A stretch of 64,000 nucleotides of DNA. It comes from an uncultured Pseudomonadota bacterium. Its GTDB lineage: Bacteria; Myxococcota_A; UBA796; GCA-2862545. This document shows positions 62,056 to 64,000 of this stretch, piece by piece. The notes beneath the pieces were generated by a model. It was not told the origin of the DNA, made no database searches, and was given only the letters and a program-made list of their open reading frames with translations. Numbering within the stretch: position 1 is the stretch's first letter; each line of letters opens with the position of its first letter. The stretch is taken from assembly GCA_903861005.1 (NCBI GenBank), contig CAIOSP010000001.1, forward strand, positions 62,001 through 126,000, given 5' to 3'. Made by a program: the position numbers and the translations under genes.

Positions 62056-64000
62056 CGGCAGCCCGTGGTGTCGCAGATCAGCGACGTGACCAGCGATCCG
62101 CTCCAGGTCGCGCCCGTCGACGTCTCGATGTCGTTCGGGCGGTTGTCGTACTGCGCGGGAGTCCACTCGGTCATCGCCGCCGAGAGCGTCCCGCCCTGCA
62201 GGTACACGCCGCCGCCGCGCGTGGCCTCATTGTTGCGCAGCGCGCAGGTGTCGAAGGAGAGCGCGCCGAGCGAGTAGACACCACCGCCATCGGTCGCCGT
62301 GTTGCCGTCGACCGCGAGCGCGTCGAGGTGCAGCCGCGCGCTGGTGCCGAGCCACACGCCGCCGCCGGTGGGCGCGTGGTTGTGGGCGATCTCGACCTCA
62401 TTCAGCGTCACGCCCTGAACGCCGGAGGCCACGCGCAGGCCGCCGCCGCGCAGCGACGCCGCGTTGTCGCGCAGCGTGCCGCCGGTCCAAACCAAGGAGG
62501 GTATCGGCCCGCCGACCTCCTCGACCAGCACGCCCGCGGCGTCCTCGCCGGTGTTGCCTTCCACCGACACGCGGGTCAGCGTCGCGCGCGCGCCGACCAA
62601 GAGCGCGCCGCCCAGGTCGGCGTCGTTTCCGGAGAACGCGACGTCGGTGAGCGAGAGCGTGCCGTCGCCAAACCACACGCCGCCGCCTTCGGTCGCGCCA
62701 CCGTCGATGATCGCGGAGCGCGCTGCGGTGACGTCGCCCAGGTTGTGCAGGCCGCCACCCTGCAAGAGCGCCGTGTTGCGCCGCAGCGTGCTGTCGGCGA
62801 GGTCGAGCGCCCCGCCCGAGGCGACGAACAGGCCCGCGCCGTCATCGGCCGCGTTGTCGTCGATCGACACGCTACCCAGCGTCAGCGTGCCGCCAGACGA
62901 CACAAACGCGCCGCCGCCCGCCGCCGCGACGTTGCCGTCGATCGTGGTCGCAGAGAGCGTCGCGACGCCGCCGTCGCCCATCCAGACGCCGCCGCCCGCG
63001 ATGGACGCGGCGTTGCCAAACAGGCCGCTCGAGTCCAGCGTCAGCGACCCCAAAACGCGCACGCCAGCCCCGAACTTGCCGCGGTTGTCGCGCACGGTGA
63101 GGCCCGCGCCGTCGAGCGAGCCGACCGCGCCGATCCACAGGCCGGCGCCCTCCACGGCGGCGTTGTCCGACACCTCGCCGCCACTCCACGTCGCGGCGCC
63201 GCCGAGCCACACTGCGCCGCCGCGCGTCGCGCTGTTGCCCAACAGGTTCACGCTGCGCAGCGTCAGCTCCGACCCGACGACCGCGTACAGGCCTCCGCCC
63301 TCGGTCCCCAAGCTGTCGGTGAGCGTCAGATCGTCGAGCGTGACGGGATCGGTCGAGGTGACGCGCAGCGCGCCGCCCGCCGCCGCCACGCCGTTCGTCA
63401 GCGTCAGGCCGGAGACGTGCACCGGACCGCCGGCGCCCGGTCGGATCCACAGCGCCGAGTCCACGCCGCCACCGTCGATCACCACGTTCGCCGTGCCGCC
63501 CATGCCGTGCAGCTCGTGACCGCCGTCGAGCACCAGCGGCCCCGCCCAGGTGCCCTTGCACACGTAGACCTCGCCGCCGGAAGCCGTCGCGTCGATCAGC
63601 GCCTGGAGGTTCGTGTCGGACAGGCCCGCGTCATTGCTCGCAGTGCCGTCTTCCGAGGTGGCCTCGTCGCAGTCGTCGTCGAGGCCGTTGCAGATCTCGG
63701 TGCCGCCGGGGTGCACGCTCGCGTGAGCGTCGTCGCAGTCGTCGCCCGTGGTCGACTCGTCCGCGAGGCACACGCCGTTCACGCGCAGGCGGATCGTGCC
63801 GCCGTGTCCGTCGCCGTCCGCGTCGCGCCAGCAGGTCACGGTGTCGGCGCCGTTGCAGTCCTGGTCGACGCCGTCGTCGTAGACCTCGGGCGCGCCCGGG
63901 CGCGTGGTCGCGACCGCGTCGTCGCAGTCTCCGGTGCGCGGCGCGCTGCCCGGAGCGCAGACCGCCTCGGGCGAGGTGGCCGCGAAGTCCACGCCCACGC
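62052..64000 (-). CDS. MopE-like beta-helix surface protein, 5' end cut by window
   Basis: At least 648 residues; the N-terminus lies beyond the right edge. The visible start has MopE-type metal-binding repeats (GDCDDAVATTRPGAPEVYDDGVDQDCNG, then DDCDDAHASVHPGGTEICNGLDDDCDE), common in Myxococcota surface proteins. About 450 residues of right-handed beta-helix follow, with repeated GGG(V/L)W and short turns (NAAVEGAGLWIG, NVAAAGGGAFVSSGGTL, NTATDGGGVYSLG), like Pmp-type autotransported passengers. The C-terminus ends CDTTGCR, with no barrel or anchor. Translationally coupled to the small EF-hand-like gene. Confidence 0.88.
   Translation of the reverse strand, partial: VGVDFAATSPEAVCAPGSAPRTGDCDDAVATTRPGAPEVYDDGVDQDCNGADTVTCWRDADGDGHGGTIRLRVNGVCLADESTTGDDCDDAHASVHPGGTEICNGLDDDCDEATSEDGTASNDAGLSDTNLQALIDATASGGEVYVCKGTWAGPLVLDGGHELHGMGGTANVVIDGGGVDSALWIRPGAGGPVHVSGLTLTNGVAAAGGALRVTSTDPVTLDDLTLTDSLGTEGGGLYAVVGSELTLRSVNLLGNSATRGGAVWLGGAATWSGGEVSDNAAVEGAGLWIGAVGSLDGAGLTVRDNRGKFGAGVRVLGSLTLDSSGLFGNAASIAGGGVWMGDGGVATLSATTIDGNVAAAGGGAFVSSGGTLTLGSVSIDDNAADDGAGLFVASGGALDLADSTLRRNTALLQGGGLHNLGDVTAARSAIIDGGATEGGGVWFGDGTLSLTDVAFSGNDADLGGALLVGARATLTRVSVEGNTGEDAAGVLVEEVGGPIPSLVWTGGTLRDNAASLRGGGLRVASGVQGVTLNEVEIAHNHAPTGGGVWLGTSARLHLDALAVDGNTATDGGGVYSLGALSFDTCALRNNEATRGGGVYLQGGTLSAAMTEWTPAQYDNRPNDIETSTGATWSGSLVTSLICDTTGCR

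Overview
The window is a very GC-rich, gene-dense stretch of bacterial chromosome. It has no mobile element, phage, CRISPR array, rRNA or tRNA that I can see. The gene content points to the Myxococcota or a close relative: many secreted lipoproteins whose lipobox cysteine is followed by a Thr/Asp-rich tether (TDTD runs), thrombospondin type-3 (TSP3) calcium repeats in an OmpA protein and in smaller proteins, an FG-GAP/ASPIC lipoprotein, a MopE-like beta-helix protein and a short protein with a MYXO-CTERM-like tail. Lineage is inferred from these families, not from a marker tree. TTG starts with a good Shine-Dalgarno (SD) sequence are frequent (about six genes).

Layout. 1-6200: degenerate GGDEF-EAL protein, beta-CASP metallohydrolase, cardiolipin synthase-like enzyme, endonuclease/exonuclease/phosphatase protein, lipoprotein. 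6240-9824: rpoN (sigma-54) divergent from guaA, then free methionine-(R)-sulfoxide reductase. 9930-16975: YceI-like, TD-rich and Gly-rich lipoproteins, an M3 oligopeptidase, and OmpA/TSP3. 17282-24137: orphan ZnuA-like lipoprotein, M16 double-domain protease, TerB-like protein, a coupled membrane/helical-repeat pair, and a single-domain response regulator. 24209-34634: FG-GAP/ASPIC lipoprotein, DUF2786 protein, envelope proteins, an unusual membrane metallophosphoesterase, KirBac-type channel, OprO/OprP-like porin, a second Gly-rich lipoprotein, and a cytochrome c lipoprotein. 34713-41456: meaB, manC-like gene plus GT2 glycosyltransferase, phosphoesterase, rimO, infA, tgt. 41547-47330: lipoproteins, a 45-residue lipoprotein with its own strong terminator, clpB. 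47474-51228: metX-thrA (homoserine to methionine/threonine). 51351-56925: lipoproteins, arginase, phnW-phnX (2-aminoethylphosphonate degradation). 56933-61599: a lipoprotein with two tandem domains under a cobalamin riboswitch, divergent from bioB-bioF-bioD. 61657-64000: an EF-hand-like small protein coupled to a large beta-helix protein cut by the window edge.

Most notable observations. (1) A complete cobalamin riboswitch on the minus strand (about 58142-58300) lies ahead of a lipoprotein gene of unknown function. Its SD is buried in an 8-bp hairpin, and a competing 7-bp pairing could free it. This suggests a B12-repressed lipoprotein, possibly a new corrinoid-capture protein. (2) A near-perfect -24/-12 sigma-54 promoter lies directly upstream of rpoN itself, which suggests autoregulation. 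(3) Phased TTCAC/GTCAC direct repeats sit upstream of the OprO/OprP-like porin. (4) Two paralogous Gly-rich lipoproteins define an apparently uncharacterised family.

How the genes fit together: housekeeping and biosynthesis genes (guaA, infA, tgt, rimO, clpB, metX-thrA, bioBFD) are interleaved with a large surface and periplasm repertoire. Phosphonate use (phnWX), the OprO/OprP-like porin and arginase suggest scavenging of P and N. meaB and the riboswitch indicate a B12-using cell.
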